From positions 17,258-81,257 of the forward strand of contig JAFBJY010001317.1 of assembly GCA_016801885.1 (NCBI GenBank): 64,000 nucleotides of DNA, written 5' to 3'. Below, in pieces: positions 21,766-32,520 of the stretch. Both the position numbers and the translations under genes were made by a program. Source of the stretch: Toxotes chatareus. Taxonomy: Eukaryota > Chordata > Actinopteri > Toxotidae. Under the pieces are notes generated by a model, which worked only from the letters and a program-made list of their open reading frames with translations, searched no databases and was not told where the DNA came from. How positions within the stretch are numbered: position 1 is the stretch's first letter; every line of letters begins with the position of its first letter.

Positions 21766-22913
21766 GAGTTCTTGACACCTTTTGTGCCCCCCACTGGTTT
21801 TCAAGTCCTAGTAACAGTGATAATAACAGGTAATATTACATGGCTTTGAATTTGTATGACTGTCAGAACCCATGTGTGACCCACCTCAGAGTGTAGAGAA
21901 GCCTGAGGAGTAAAATCATAAACCTCAAAGCAATATAACTTACAAATATTGAGTGGTCACACAAATAATAGAGACAGATATAGATAGGTAGATAGAATAG
22001 ATAAAGTTCAAAAAGGAAGAGCAGCAGACATGCATTCAAACATTTAATAAATTTATTTCAACCTAGATAATTAAGACAGGAAGTGTTGAGAACTAACAGG
22101 CCTAAAAGAACAAAAGCACTCAGGTAAGTACAAATGATAGCCTTTATTCTACAGTATAAAAAATAGCCTAAATAGCACCAACAGAATACTATAATAAAAG
22201 CTTAAAACAGGGGTAGAGTCCTCACTGTGGGGAGATCCTATTGCAGGGTACTTATACTTACACCATGTGCTCACCTGGTGCTGGTCCCACTAGAAGATAA
22301 TTCACTGCAAGGTTTTAAACACTGCACTGCACATGAGAAAATTCATCAGTTGGTTCTGATAAAACAAACAAATAAAATGAACAATAAAGAACTCATATGG
22401 AGATTAAAAACAACAGGTGAAGCAAATACATTCGACCAATAAAAGAATCACTCAGGCAAAGCAGCAGTCTGGATCTGGGCCTGAAAGTGACAACCACTAT
22501 TTAAAAATGTGTGTTAATACGTATATAGGATATAGCCCCACTACACTGCCTTCAAATAAGTTTCATACTTAAGGATGTGGGGAGGCCTACTATGGAATCC
22601 TCTGGCTCTGTCTGGTTCTGTGGTCAAAGCTCAACAAGGTGCAACCCTCAGTCTTCCTGTCAGATGCAAACACATATTATTATGGAGCACAGGGAAAGAG
22701 CTAAGTTTAATTTAGCCACAGCCTACTTCTTGGAAGGAAGTGCTGCACCCTCACCTGGCTTTTTAAAGACAGGCATATCTATTCCCACCCATTACTGGGT
22801 GGAGTTACAAACCTAAACCAGGCCTCTAGGCCTAACTCAACCCTCACACATGAGATAAATATCACTTACTGTTTCCACCAGTTTCATATTTGTATCTTGA
22901 ATGAAGGCAGATA
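21766..22913. other. Intergenic DNA, nothing recognised
   Basis: A/T-rich, stop-rich. A short TAGA-type repeat lies at 21973-22002. No gene, RNA or mobile-element terminus identified. Confidence 0.45.
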
Positions 22914-25140
22914 TGTCAGAATCAGAATCAGAATCAGGTTTATTGGCCAAGTTTGTACATACAAGTTTGTACATACAAACAAGGAATTTGACTCCGGTTT
23001 TTCTTCCTCTCCTGTGGTACAACAACAAAGACAACAACAACAACAACACACAACCGACGGAACACTAATGGTGCAAAAATGTGGGTAGTGCAATTTGTTC
23101 CAGAAAAAGATAACTATATAACTATTTACATATATATAAATATATATCCAGGCTATTGAGAGAAATAGTGCAGGTTATAGTGCAAAAAAAAAAAACATAA
23201 AGAGACGGTGAAATGAGGTAGTGGAAAAATGTGCAAAGATGCTGAAAGGAGGTAGTGGGGAAAGAAACAGTCACATATTCATCAGAGCCACAGCCTGGGG
23301 AAAGAAACTGTCCTTGTATCGGCTGGTTTTGGCGAGCAATGTTCTGAAGCGCCTGGCGGAGGGGAGGAGTTTAAACAGTTTGTGACCAGGATGTGAGGGG
23401 TCTGCAGAGATGTTTTTAGCACGGTTCCTAACTCTGACCTGGTATAGGTCTTGTATGGAGGGTAGGTCGGTGCCGATAATCCTCTCTGCAGCCCGGATTG
23501 TCCGTTGCAGTCCAGTCTTATCCCGTTTGGTGGCTGATCCAAACCAGACGGTGATGGAAATGCAGAGGACAGACTGGATGATGGCGCTGTAAAAAATGAT
23601 CAGCAGCTCCTTAGGCAGGTTAAACTTCCTGAGCTGACGTAGGAAGTATAACCTCTGCTGAGCCTTCTTCCTTAAACAGTCAGTGTGGAGGGTCCACTTC
23701 AGGTCCCGGGAGATGGTGGTACCCAGAAACCTGAAGGATTCCACAGTGGACACTGTATTGTTCATGATGGTGAGGGGGAGGGAAGTGGGGGGGTTTCTCC
23801 TGAAGTCCACTGTCATCTCCACTGTTTTGAGCAGGTTCAGCTCCAGGTGGTTCTGACCACACCACAGGACCAGCTGTTTCACCTCCTGTCTGTAAGCAGA
23901 CTCGTCGCCGTCCTGGATCAGTCCAATGACAGTGGATTCGTCTGCGAACTTCAGAATTTCCACAGATGGATCACTTGAGGTGCAGTCATTGGTGTAGAGG
24001 GAGAAGAGCAGTGGGGAGAGGACACACCCCTGGGGGGCACCAGTGCTGATGGACCGGGTCTTGGATGTGATTCTCCCAAGCCTCACCTGCTGCTGCCTCT
24101 CTGTCAGGAAGCTGGTGATCCGCTGACAGGTGGAGGCAGGCACTGTGAGCTGGGAGAGCTTCTGATGGAGGAGTTCAGGGATGATGGTGTTGAACGCCGA
24201 ACTGAAGTCCACGAACAGGATCCTTGCATATGTCCCTGGGGAGTCGAGGTGGTGCAGGATGTGTTGCAGTCCCATGTTGACTGCATCATCCGCCGACCTG
24301 TTTGCCCGATAGGCAAACTGCAGGGGGTCCAGCAGGGGGCCAGCTATGTCCCTCAGGTGGTTCAACACTAGTCTCTCAAAAGTTTTCATGACCACAGACG
24401 TCAGGGCGACGGGTCTGTAGTCATTAAGTCCAGTGATAATGGGCTTCTTGGGCACTGGGATGATGGTGGAGCGTTTGAGGCAGGAGGGAACTTCACACAG
24501 CTCCAGGGATTGGTTGAAGATCCGGGTGAAGATGGGCGTCAGCTGCTCAGCACAGACTCTCAGGCAGGAGGGGACACTCCATCAGGTCCTGGAGCCTTCC
24601 TGGTCTTTTGTCTCTGAAGGAGCCGACACACATCCTCTTCACGGATCGTCAGGGCAGGCGGGGGGGGCTGGGGCAGTGGGGAGGTGTTGCAGGTGGGTTC
24701 TTTGTGTGGCCGTGAGGTGTGAAAGTCCTTATCAAACCTGCAGTAGAAGGTGTTAAGTTCCTCAGCCAGTCTGGGATCTTCTGCAGGGTGGGGGGATGGT
24801 CTCCTGTAGTTGGTGATGTGATTAAGACCTCTCCAAACTGATGCAGAGTCATTTGTTGAGAGGCTGTTTTTTAGCCTCTCACTGTAGCTTCTCTTTGCCA
24901 CTCTGATCTCCTTGGTCAGTTTGTTCCTGGTCTGTTTAAACAGGGCCTGGTCCCCACTCCTGTAGGCCTCCTCCTTGGTCTGGCACAGCTTCCTCAGATT
25001 GGGAGTAAACCATGGCTTGTTGTTGTTATATGTACAGAAGGTCTTGGTCTGCACACACATGTCCTCACAAAAACTGATGTACGATGTCACAGTGTCAGTA
25101 AGTTCGTTGATGTTAGTGGCTGCAGCTTCGAAAAACACTC
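22914..25140 (-). mobile_element. LINE family A, 5'-truncated, with GATTCT-type 3' tail
   Basis: Read on the minus strand, the element starts at 25140 inside the linker before reverse transcriptase and ends at 22914 with GCCAATAAACCTGATTCTGA and further TTCTGA units. A CAA-rich patch (about 23024-23052) lies in the 3' untranslated region. The endonuclease domain is missing. The 5' end is marked by a perfect 29-bp inverted repeat (25100-25128 and 25142-25170). This is the most complete copy of the family in the window (about 2.2 kb) and the sister of the 1046-2366 copy. Confidence 0.88.
23271..25138 (-). pseudogene. Reverse transcriptase of LINE family A, near-intact, FADD changed to FADE
   Basis: Two long frames: 25138-24560 (MFFEAAATNINELTDTVTSY, then KPWFTPNLRKLCQTKEEAYR, REEDVCRLLQRQKTRKAPGPDG) and 24455-23271 (394 codons). 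The second has DYRPVALTSVVMKTFERLVL, QFAYRANRSADDAVNMGLQH, ILFVDFSSAFNTIIPELL, TGAPQGCVLSPLLFSLYTND, KFADESTVIGLIQDGDESAY and DLKWTLHTDC. One frameshift near 24560-24575 separates them. The catalytic FADD box reads FADE (about 23940-23951), replacing an essential metal-binding Asp, so polymerase activity should be lost even if the frame were whole. The stop is at 23271. Confidence 0.88.
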
Positions 25141-25170
25141 AAAGCTGCAGCCACTAACATCAACGAACTT
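25100..25170. repeat. Perfect 29-bp inverted repeat with 13-base loop
   Basis: 25100-25128 and 25142-25170 are exact reverse complements; the loop is 25129-25141. The left arm is LINE sequence (encoding ATNINELT on the minus strand), so the right arm is an inverted copy of the element's own 5' end. Confidence 0.95.
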
Positions 25171-26344
25171 AATGTGTGCAGATAGATCACCCTGTCACAA
25201 TGACAAACTTCACAATGTAGAATAATCAAGGTGCTTTTCTGTCCTAGTGTTTAAATGGATCTGGTCAACCTGCTAGGAGGACCTAACATGGTTGTGAACA
25301 CAAGGGTGAACAGGTAAAGTAGACACTGTGGCATTGAGGCAGGGCTCCAGTTCCTTAAAGATGGAGCATTATTTCTCACAGGAGGAAGGTTAGAGGATTG
25401 AGATTTGGTCCTTGCTTTGAGGAGCTTTCATTTTCTCCTTTTTCTTTTCTTTTTCTTTTTTGTGGGTTTTCTCATAGGGTTTCACACAATCAGCTAGAGG
25501 TCCAGTGTCAGTCCACTGTTGGTGGAGTCACAGACACAGACCAACAACAGGAGAACCTGGAGCTCCAGGAGTCATTAAGATCAGAGTGTAATAGTATCTG
25601 AGACTTTACTGTAAATATTCCAGTTCTGGACATCACAGCACAAAGTGGAGAGAGCTGTGTGTTATTTTAGGAAGTTTTGTCCATGTGAAGGTGAGGCTGT
25701 GAGCTCATTACCTGAGTTTGAATTAAAGATGGAGAGAGGAGAAGCATCACCTCAGTGAAAAAGTCAAGAGTAGAATACAAACAAGACACAAAGAGATGCA
25801 GCTCTTCTCCAGCTCTGCATTTTTATACACAGCACAAACACATCTCACTTCATTTCCATAGACAATCAGCAGTGGGTGAAATGTTTATACATTTAGCTCC
25901 ATATAGGAAACACAATATTCACTGCTTCTCACAGACAAAGTGTTTTAAATGCTGTGAACAGGAAACAGTTTGATGTGTTGGTAAAATCTTCTTATTTCCA
26001 ATGTGTGAATCACTTTCATCATCTCTCAAGATTTTGCCCAAAAACAAAGAAGCACAGTTTAAGACTCAGGAGAAATAATCTCCCAGTCCAATGCAAACTA
26101 ACCAGCACACACTGTTTCCACTTCTACAATCATCTACTTATTATTGTGCTTTAAAGTTTCAGCCTTCTTACATTTACCTGTCACTGAGTCCACTTGTGTC
26201 TTATACTGAACACTAGGTTCAAATCTCCTTTTGGCTTTGAGCCTTGATCTTTAGTTCATTTCCAGTGCAATACAATTATGTCCTGTAGTAAATCTGCAGA
26301 ATGAGTCGTAGGACTTAAAGCTGGATCAGCTGTTGCATGAAGTG
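25171..26344. other. Intergenic DNA, nothing recognised
   Basis: A/T-rich sequence with a T-rich patch (25430-25465). No gene or repeat terminus recognised; open frames are short and random-looking. Confidence 0.45.
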
Positions 26345-26700
26345 TTTCAGGCTGTGTTCATATTCACCCTCTTTGGTTAAGGGACAGTAAAACAATCAGT
26401 GATTTCCTCACTGTGGAGGAAATTTAGGCTGCTGAGAATTCTTCCTGCCTTGAAAACCTTAGTCCTGAAACTGGAATCTAAAATATGTTGATGTGTTTGA
26501 GGTGGCATGTGATGCATTTGGATGAGTGTTCATTTGCTGTGTTTTGAGTGTAGGAGGAAAACTGTTGATGACTGTGAGGACAGAATAAGTTTGGAAGTTT
26601 AACTCTGCCACTTTAGACTCTCAGCTCTGATTCTTGTTTTCTGCTCCATGCAGCTCATCTACAGGACTGTATTAAGTCCTAGTTGTTGAAGGATCTTAAT
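26345..26700 (-). repeat. Inverted partner of the 2441-2790 repeat
   Basis: AGGCTGTGTTCATATTCACC at 26350 to GGATCTTAATTA at 26701 is the reverse complement of 2441-2790. Interrupted at its right end by the hAT element. Confidence 0.8.
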
Positions 26701-27460
26701 TAGGGGTGTGCGATATGACGATATTAGATCGTGAAGGCGATCTTGATGTTGACGATCTGCCAGAGGAGAGAGATCGTATTATCGTCTATAGGACACATTC
26801 TATTAATTGCAGCTCTATGTTTGCGCACAGACGCACGAGAAGGTTTTTTTTTCCTTGGGCAACTAACAGCCCGCTTCACGTGAACATGACCAACCAATCA
26901 TGGCGAAGTACGAGCAGTGCTGATTTTTTACTCAGAATACGTAACGCTGTTTCTGTCTTGGCCAACGCATTCCTGTCCCGGCTCTGTTTTGCCGGCTGCG
27001 GCTCAAGCAGCCGGCTCCTCACCCGACTCCATTCTGACCAACTGATCGGGCGAATAGCTCGTTTATTTCCGTTTGTTTTCGTGGAGCTGGGGCTTCTGGG
27101 AAACGCATTGGGTTGCCTTCGTTCATTTAGAGAATAAATATAAAGTCGTGAAACAGAGAAGTATCGTCACGTAATCCATTGATTTCAACAATGTAACTGT
27201 ATTCTGAATACTATCTATTTAAACTGTAACTGTAATGGAATACAGTTACTCAGAATGTGTATTCTGAATACGTAACGCCGTTACACGTATTGCGTTACTC
27301 CCCAACACTGCGTATGGAACTGGTTTGGGTTTCCTCCAAACGACAAAGCACAAACACAACGAACCTCTTTAGCCACCTGAAGAGGCAGCATCCGAAACAA
27401 TTAGCTGAGAGCCAAGCAGCGAGGCCAACCACACATCAGCCAGTGGTAATGGCCTGGATT
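26701..27460 (+). mobile_element. Left end of a hAT (ZBED-type) transposon
   Basis: It begins TAGGGGTGTGCGATATGACG at about 26700, a hAT-like terminal sequence, and further in carries a BED zinc-finger C-terminal part: TNTTNLFSHLKRQHPKQLAE at about 27351-27408, with the paired His of the finger (HLKRQH). The first BED Cys pair is not clean, and the frame before it is broken. The upstream 143-codon open frame (26706-27137) has no recognised domain and is probably untranslated leader. The element is cut off at about 27460 by anomalous sequence, so the catalytic part and right terminus are not visible. Confidence 0.65.
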
Positions 27461-30112
27461 TTCCCCCCCCTTTAAAAAAATACTAAAAAAATTTTTTAAA
27501 TGGGAAAAGGGAAACAAAACCATTTGTGAAATAATTTAATGTCAAAAACAATTTTCGGGAAGGAAAAAAGTTTTAAGGGAGGGGGAAATGTTTTTCGAGC
27601 CCTTTTGGGTTAGGTTTTTTAAAATTTCCCCCCAACAAATGCTACCCAATAAAATTCCCAAAAACCATTTTACAAAACCACTCAAAAAGGTCCGCGTACA
27701 GCCCCAGCCCAAGTTTTGTGGGGGAATCTTTGTCAAACCCCCGGAGGGTTTTCGTGCCAAAAACCAAAAGAAGACGCGGGTCCCGGTTCCCCCTACCCTA
27801 TTCTTTAAGCACAAGCTCGCTTCAGAAGCCGGTCGGGGCCCGGAGGGCGCAGATGATTCAGGGGGAAAAAAGGGAAAAAGTCCCCCTTTTTTCCAAAGGG
27901 AAAAGGGGGGGGCCCCTTTCCAAAAAACAGGCCTTTAAACAGGGAAAAATCCCTTTTCCTGACAAGTTTTCCCGGGTTATTTCCCGAAGAAAAGGCCCTT
28001 TTAAAGGGGGGAAGCCCCTGAAAAAGGGTGTGAAAAAACTGGGCCCCCTTTTCCCCAAAAGGGGAATTAGCGAACCCCCCCAAAATTTTTAAAAAAAGCT
28101 TTTTTTACCCGCCCGGAAAGGGGGGGCCTTAATTCCAAAAAAAAATTTTTATTTATTCTGGTATTTTCCTTTTTGATGGTATTTTAAATTTAAGTGTTTA
28201 AACCTTTAAGACGAAGAATATTTAAAAAAAAATGGTCAGTAATATCGTTTAAAATAAAAAATTTTGGGGGAAAAAAAAATAACTCATAAGGGAAATTAAA
28301 AAAAGAAAAAAAAATTTTGGTAAAATTGGGTTTTTTCCACTTTTTAAAATGTTTTTAAAAATATTTGTCTTTTTTAAAACCCCGGAAAAGGGGTGAAGTC
28401 CAAAAAGTTGTTCCGATTGTCGGTCAAAAAAGCATTAGTTGGTTCTTTGGTAAAACCCTTAAAAAAATTGGGCAATTTTTTTTCCCAATTCTTAGGTTTT
28501 GGGTTTTTTTCTTTTTTACTTTCCCCCATGGTGAAAATTTTAAAAAACTTTTTTAAAATTTTTTAACAGGAAAATGTTTTAAATATGGAATTTAAACCCC
28601 AATTTTTAATTTTGGGAAAATAAAAAACAAAAAAAAAAAAGGCAAGATCGTTTTCCAAAGATGGGAAAATGTTTTTAAAAGGGCCCAAAGAAAGGAAAAA
28701 AAAAAAGGTTCAAAAAGTTGAGATTTTGGGGGGTCTAAAAGGGATTTGGTTTTGGTTTTGTGAAAAGGGGTTTATTTTTTACCAATTTTACCCTTTGGCT
28801 TTTTCTTTTTAAAAAAGCCTCTATTCGAAAAAATTTAAAAAAATTTTTAAATCGGTTCGTTTCAATTTTTTTGGTGTGGTTTTTTCAAAAAGCCTCCCAA
28901 AAATTCCCCGGGAAGTTTACAAACAAGTTTTTTTGCAGAAAAAGGGTTTCCCCGTTTTTTTTTAAAATTTTTTTTCATTTCCCACCCATTTCCCCCCGGA
29001 CCGGGTCGTCTTTATCGGAAGGGAATTTTTTTTTTGTGTGGCCACTTACTTAGGGAATCTTTTCCCCGTAATTTTAAATAAACATTTGAATTCCAAAAAA
29101 ACTTTCCCCGTAGCTTCACCCCTATTACGTTTCTGACGAAGGTGGGGTGTTACCCCTTTTTTTTTTTTTTTTAAGGCCTAAAAATGGGCCCCTTTTCAAC
29201 CCCGGGCTTTTTTGGGGCCCAAAAATCCGGGGGCCTGGCCGTTTAAAATTTTCCCGCCTAGCCGTTTAATTTTCCGATGGGCCCAAATTCTCCATTTTTT
29301 TTCATTTGCACAGCTTTTGACAAATGCCTGATGCAAACGTCCCCCCCTTTTTGGGGGTACGTTTCCCCCTCCAAAACCTATTTAGTACACTTAAAAATTT
29401 TTTTTCCCCCCCGTACAGGGCCTTTAAAAAGGGGGGTTTTCCAGGAAATGTTTTCAATCGGGAAACTTTCTTAAAAATCCCCCTGTACCATTTGTGGGAA
29501 AATCTTTAATTTTGGTTTCTTTTAAAAAAACAAACACGCCCCAAAAAAACCCCGGGGCCAAACCCCGGGGAAAAGGGAAAACGGATTTTTAAAAACCCAA
29601 ACCCCCCCCCAAAAAATGGGGAGCTTCCAAAAACATTTACTTTGGTTTTTTCCCCAAAATTTTAAAAACCCAAAAAGCCCCCACACCAAAATTAGAGTAA
29701 ATTTTTAAATTTTAATTAAAGGGTAAAAAAGCCGACGGGAGCCCACCCGGGGGGGAACCATTATATTTCCCCCGGGGGGGGTGGAAAGGGGGAGGCCCCC
29801 CAAAATTTTTTCGGGGCCCCAAAAATCCCAATTTTAAAGGCCTTTAACACCTTTTTTTAAAAAAGGGAAAAAACAAAACCCCTGAAAAATCTCCCGAAAA
29901 AGTTTTTGATCCCCATAGCCTTCCTTTAAAAAAGGAAATGAAAAAACCCCCCTTTTGGGGTTTTTGAAAAAAAGGGATGGACCTTTTTTTTTTAAGCCCG
30001 GACCCACCCCCAAGACTTTAAAAAAACTTTTTTGGAAGAAAAAATTAAAAAACCCAAATGCCCAAACCCCGGCCAAATTTTTTGGGGTATTTTTTTTTTA
30101 AAAAAATGGAGA
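27460..30112. other. Anomalous homopolymer-inflated block, probably erroneous sequence
   Basis: Runs of 3-10 identical bases of all four kinds follow one another for 2.65 kb (for example CCCCCCCC at 27460s, GGGGGGGCCCC at 27906, TTTTTTTTTTTT at 29160s). Nothing like this composition occurs elsewhere in the window. Open frames here are byproducts of K/F/P/G codons from the runs and carry no recognisable domain. Some true hAT or rDNA sequence may underlie it, but it cannot be read. Confidence 0.8.
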
Positions 30113-30117
30113 TAAAA

Positions 30118-30222
30118 GGCTTATAGCACCTAGTATTCCCAGGCCGTGTCCCATTCAAAGTTCTAACCAGGCCCTACTCTATTTTTCTTCCGAGATCGGT
30201 GCCCGGGTGGTATGGCCCGAAA
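30118..30222 (-). pseudogene. 5S rRNA pseudogene, about 105 bp
   Basis: On the minus strand it runs from GGGCCATACCACCCGGG near 30222 to GGTGCTATAAGCC at 30118, followed by TTTT. Conserved are TCTCGGAAGA, the CCTGGTTAGAAC/TTTGAATGGGA stretch (standard gene: GTTAGTACTTGGATGGGA) and GCCTGGGAATAC, i.e. the internal promoter C-box region. A block of about 12 bases near TGATCTCG is deleted and several bases are changed, so it is unlikely to give functional 5S rRNA. Confidence 0.8.
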
Positions 30223-30500
30223 CCTAATCCTATAAAAGTCTCTTTATACATGCTAAAATGCCACTAACAAATCCAATGTTTAAAAAGGACAATAATCATT
30301 GGATTTCTCAACAAATCCAAGCACCAAGCAATCAATAATCACCTTATCCACCTGAAAAGAATTTTATCCATATCCATCATCTGATAAAGGATGTTACTGC
30401 GCTGATTACTTAAGGTCCATTCCTGTCAACACTGAGTAAGACATGTCAATGAACCACTTTTGGGGATGATGGTTTTATTATTCTAAAAAGATGGACATAA
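30223..30500. other. Spacer between two 5S rRNA relics
   Basis: About 280 bp of A/T-rich sequence with a TATAAAAG box-like string at 30231. The downstream flanks of the two 5S relics resemble each other (TTTTATCTCCAT and TTTATGTCCATC on the minus strand), which supports a tandem 5S rDNA origin for the pair. Confidence 0.5.
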
Positions 30501-30560
30501 AGGCTTATAGCACCTGGTATTCCCAGGCGGTCTCTCCCCAAGTACTAACCAGGTCTACCA
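30501..30560 (-). pseudogene. 5S rRNA fragment (3' half)
   Basis: On the minus strand it gives the last ~58 bases of 5S rRNA, from ACCTGGTTAGTACTTGG to GACCGCCTGGGAATACCAGG and TGCTATAAGCC. It is closer to the standard gene than the neighbouring copy, but lacks the 5' half. It lies 383 bp from the first relic, a plausible 5S rDNA repeat length. Confidence 0.75.
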
Positions 30561-30605
30561 TTTCTCCTTTTCCAGGTAAGATGGAAATATTTAAAACAAC
30601 TACTT

Positions 30606-31750
30606 TTGTGTGTGTTGCCCAAACATTTTTGGGGCTGAACTTTCATGATCTTGTGTGCGAAATATCACATCAAGTTAACAAAATCATCTGAACAAAACAT
30701 TTCACTAAATAACCAAACACTGAATGAACATGACCTGAAAACCTTGGGGGGATCTGACTTTCTGTATTTTCCCTCTTGTCCTTGTAACAGCAGTAGCTCC
30801 TCCCTTCCTTGTCAATAATTGTGAGAAATATCGGTGCTTCTTCTTCCTAAATCAGAGCAATCCTGTCCAGTCCAACTGTTTCTGCTCCTGTTTGACTTCT
30901 GAACTTGTTCTGGCTGTGTGTCCACTTACTGCAGCCCGTACATCAGACTGTAGAATGTTGATACATCAAAGGCATAAAAGGACAAACACACACACACGCA
31001 CTCTCCTCTCTCTCTCTCTCTCCACACACACACACATTGTTGTCTTAATATAGTTATGAGGACACATCATAACTGAAAGCCTAACATTAACCAAACATAA
31101 CCCATACTAATGATATTCAATTTTCCCAAAAATACCAAATGAATTACAAAAAAAGCACTCAGGACCATTCAGCTGGGTTGGTGAATTAGCACCAAGGACA
31201 GCAGCAGCTGAACTAAACAACTCGTGTACTAACACACAGTAAATTCGAAAGTACTATTGGCATGATTTTTATCAAAAAATATTTTAAATGCGTGATATTT
31301 TGTCATTGTTCTCACTTTATTACTTACATAGTACCGCTAATGACTGCGAACTTGATGTTGAACGAAACCCCCATTGCTTTTACTCCATTATTTAGGCAAG
31401 TAGCTCCTGCAGCATTAGTTAGCTAACGCCCTTTTAGCTGCCATTGTGGAGCTGTTAGCCCTCAAACGTTAATGTGGGCCATACTGTGTGGCGTGTGATG
31501 TTCTGTATGATGGTAATGACAAACTGTTTGATAAGCTTCACAATTAATGCGACGCGCATCTAAAGGTAATTAATACTTTTTTGAAATAACCATCCAACAA
31601 TGCAACCGCATGTCGGTGTTTTAAGAGAAAAATTCCGGGCTAAACGGCGCAGACGCAGCTGAAAAGTCGTTTTGTAGCATGCTAACAGTTGAGCTTATAA
31701 ACTGTAGCCTTGCTGTTTTGAACAGCGGTGAAAAGGGTTATTTTAACAGT
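30606..31750. repeat. Third, shortened paralogue of the duplicated block
   Basis: 30606-30990 matches 36105-36520 and 51090-51480 (CATCAAGTTAA, AGCAGTAGCTCCTCC, CCTGTCCAGTCCAACTGTTT). From CAAAGGCATAAAAGGACAAACACAC it jumps to sequence matching 38925-39389 and 53960-54690. The 2.4 kb between these in the other copies is absent. Contains CA and CT microsatellites at 30989-31035. Confidence 0.7.
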
Positions 31751-31839
31751 GTGTAGTTGGATAAATTTTACTTGACATTTTTTTCTCAGACATATCCATT
31801 TTCTAACTTTATGTCAAACCAATGTTGATCAAAGTAAAC

Positions 31840-31899
31840 ATGGAGGGAAGAAGAAGTACATTGCTGGAAGAGCTTGTTTCCCAGATTTTCCCCAGGCAG
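31840..31899 (+). other. Candidate first coding exon (20 codons)
   Basis: ATG at 31840 in the context GTAAACATGG begins MEGRRSTLLEELVSQIFPRQ and stops exactly at a GTCAGT donor (31900). The preceding ~400 bp carry several TTAGCTAACG/GCTGTTAGC strings often seen around fish gene starts. No proven second exon; a possible partner lies at 32255. The product is not recognised. Confidence 0.3.
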
Positions 31900-32254
31900 G
31901 TCAGTCAGATGTTTAGTATTAAATTAATAAAGATAAACATGTTGTAACGGGGAGTTGTATTATAGCCCAGCAGAAGTTTCTTAATCCAGAGACTAACACT
32001 GAAAGTCACAGATCAACAGGGGGCAGAGGTGGATGAGGATGTTTCAAAGATCTGTGTTTTTTCATCTAAGTAATTGTTTTCCAACTTGTATACAACTAGA
32101 TTTTAATCCTTATTTATTAGATATAATTCCTAAAAATGCAAGTAATATGCATTAGATAAATGTATTGCTACAACATAGAAATAAGTGTAGTTTGTAAATA
32201 TGTTTATAATGTTTTTTTTTTAATGTGGAGCAAATTTTACTTCAAAACCAGCAG

Positions 32255-32520
32255 GGATGACTGTGATTAAAGAGTATGAAGAGACTGGAAGTTTGAAAGA
32301 TTCCACCACCGGTTACTGGTTAATATTATTGTCACTCAAGCATGGAAAAAGGATAAGAGGCTTCAACAATCCTATATCCTTTTATAAAAATATTTTAAAA
32401 AATGGTAAAAAATTTTTTCCCCACTTGCAGGAGAGCTGTTAGTAAAGGAACAAGGTTCCCTGCCCTCGGATTGTTTCACTTTTACCATTTTTGAAGACCC
32501 ATACTCCAAAATGATATTAA
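32255..32520 (+). pseudogene. Degraded exon of an uncharacterised fish protein family
   Basis: Reads MTVIKEYEETGSLKDST, then after a frameshift LVNIIVTQAWKKDKR, and further on LPSDCFTFTIFEDPYSKMI. The pattern 'xxEYxxTGxLxDSTRRxLVNIVV ... TLFPSLKDPYSK' is familiar to me from uncharacterised teleost proteins; this is recollection, not a search. At least two frame breaks are present, so if real it is a broken copy. Confidence 0.35.

Noticed and set aside
26706..27137. 143-codon frame at the hAT left end as a protein
   Set aside because: It starts within the terminal sequence of the element and carries no transposase motif; the BED-finger part lies later in a different frame.
27542..30076. Several open frames of 60-124 codons on both strands in the homopolymer-rich block
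   Set aside because: Their residues (K, F, P, G runs) come directly from homopolymers; no domain, no plausible start context, and the nucleotide texture looks erroneous.
30118..30560. 5S-derived SINE (SINE3-like) instead of 5S genes
   Set aside because: The sequence matches 5S to its 3' end followed by a T run, and two copies share a downstream flank; a SINE would continue into a tRNA/LINE-like body. Not fully excluded.
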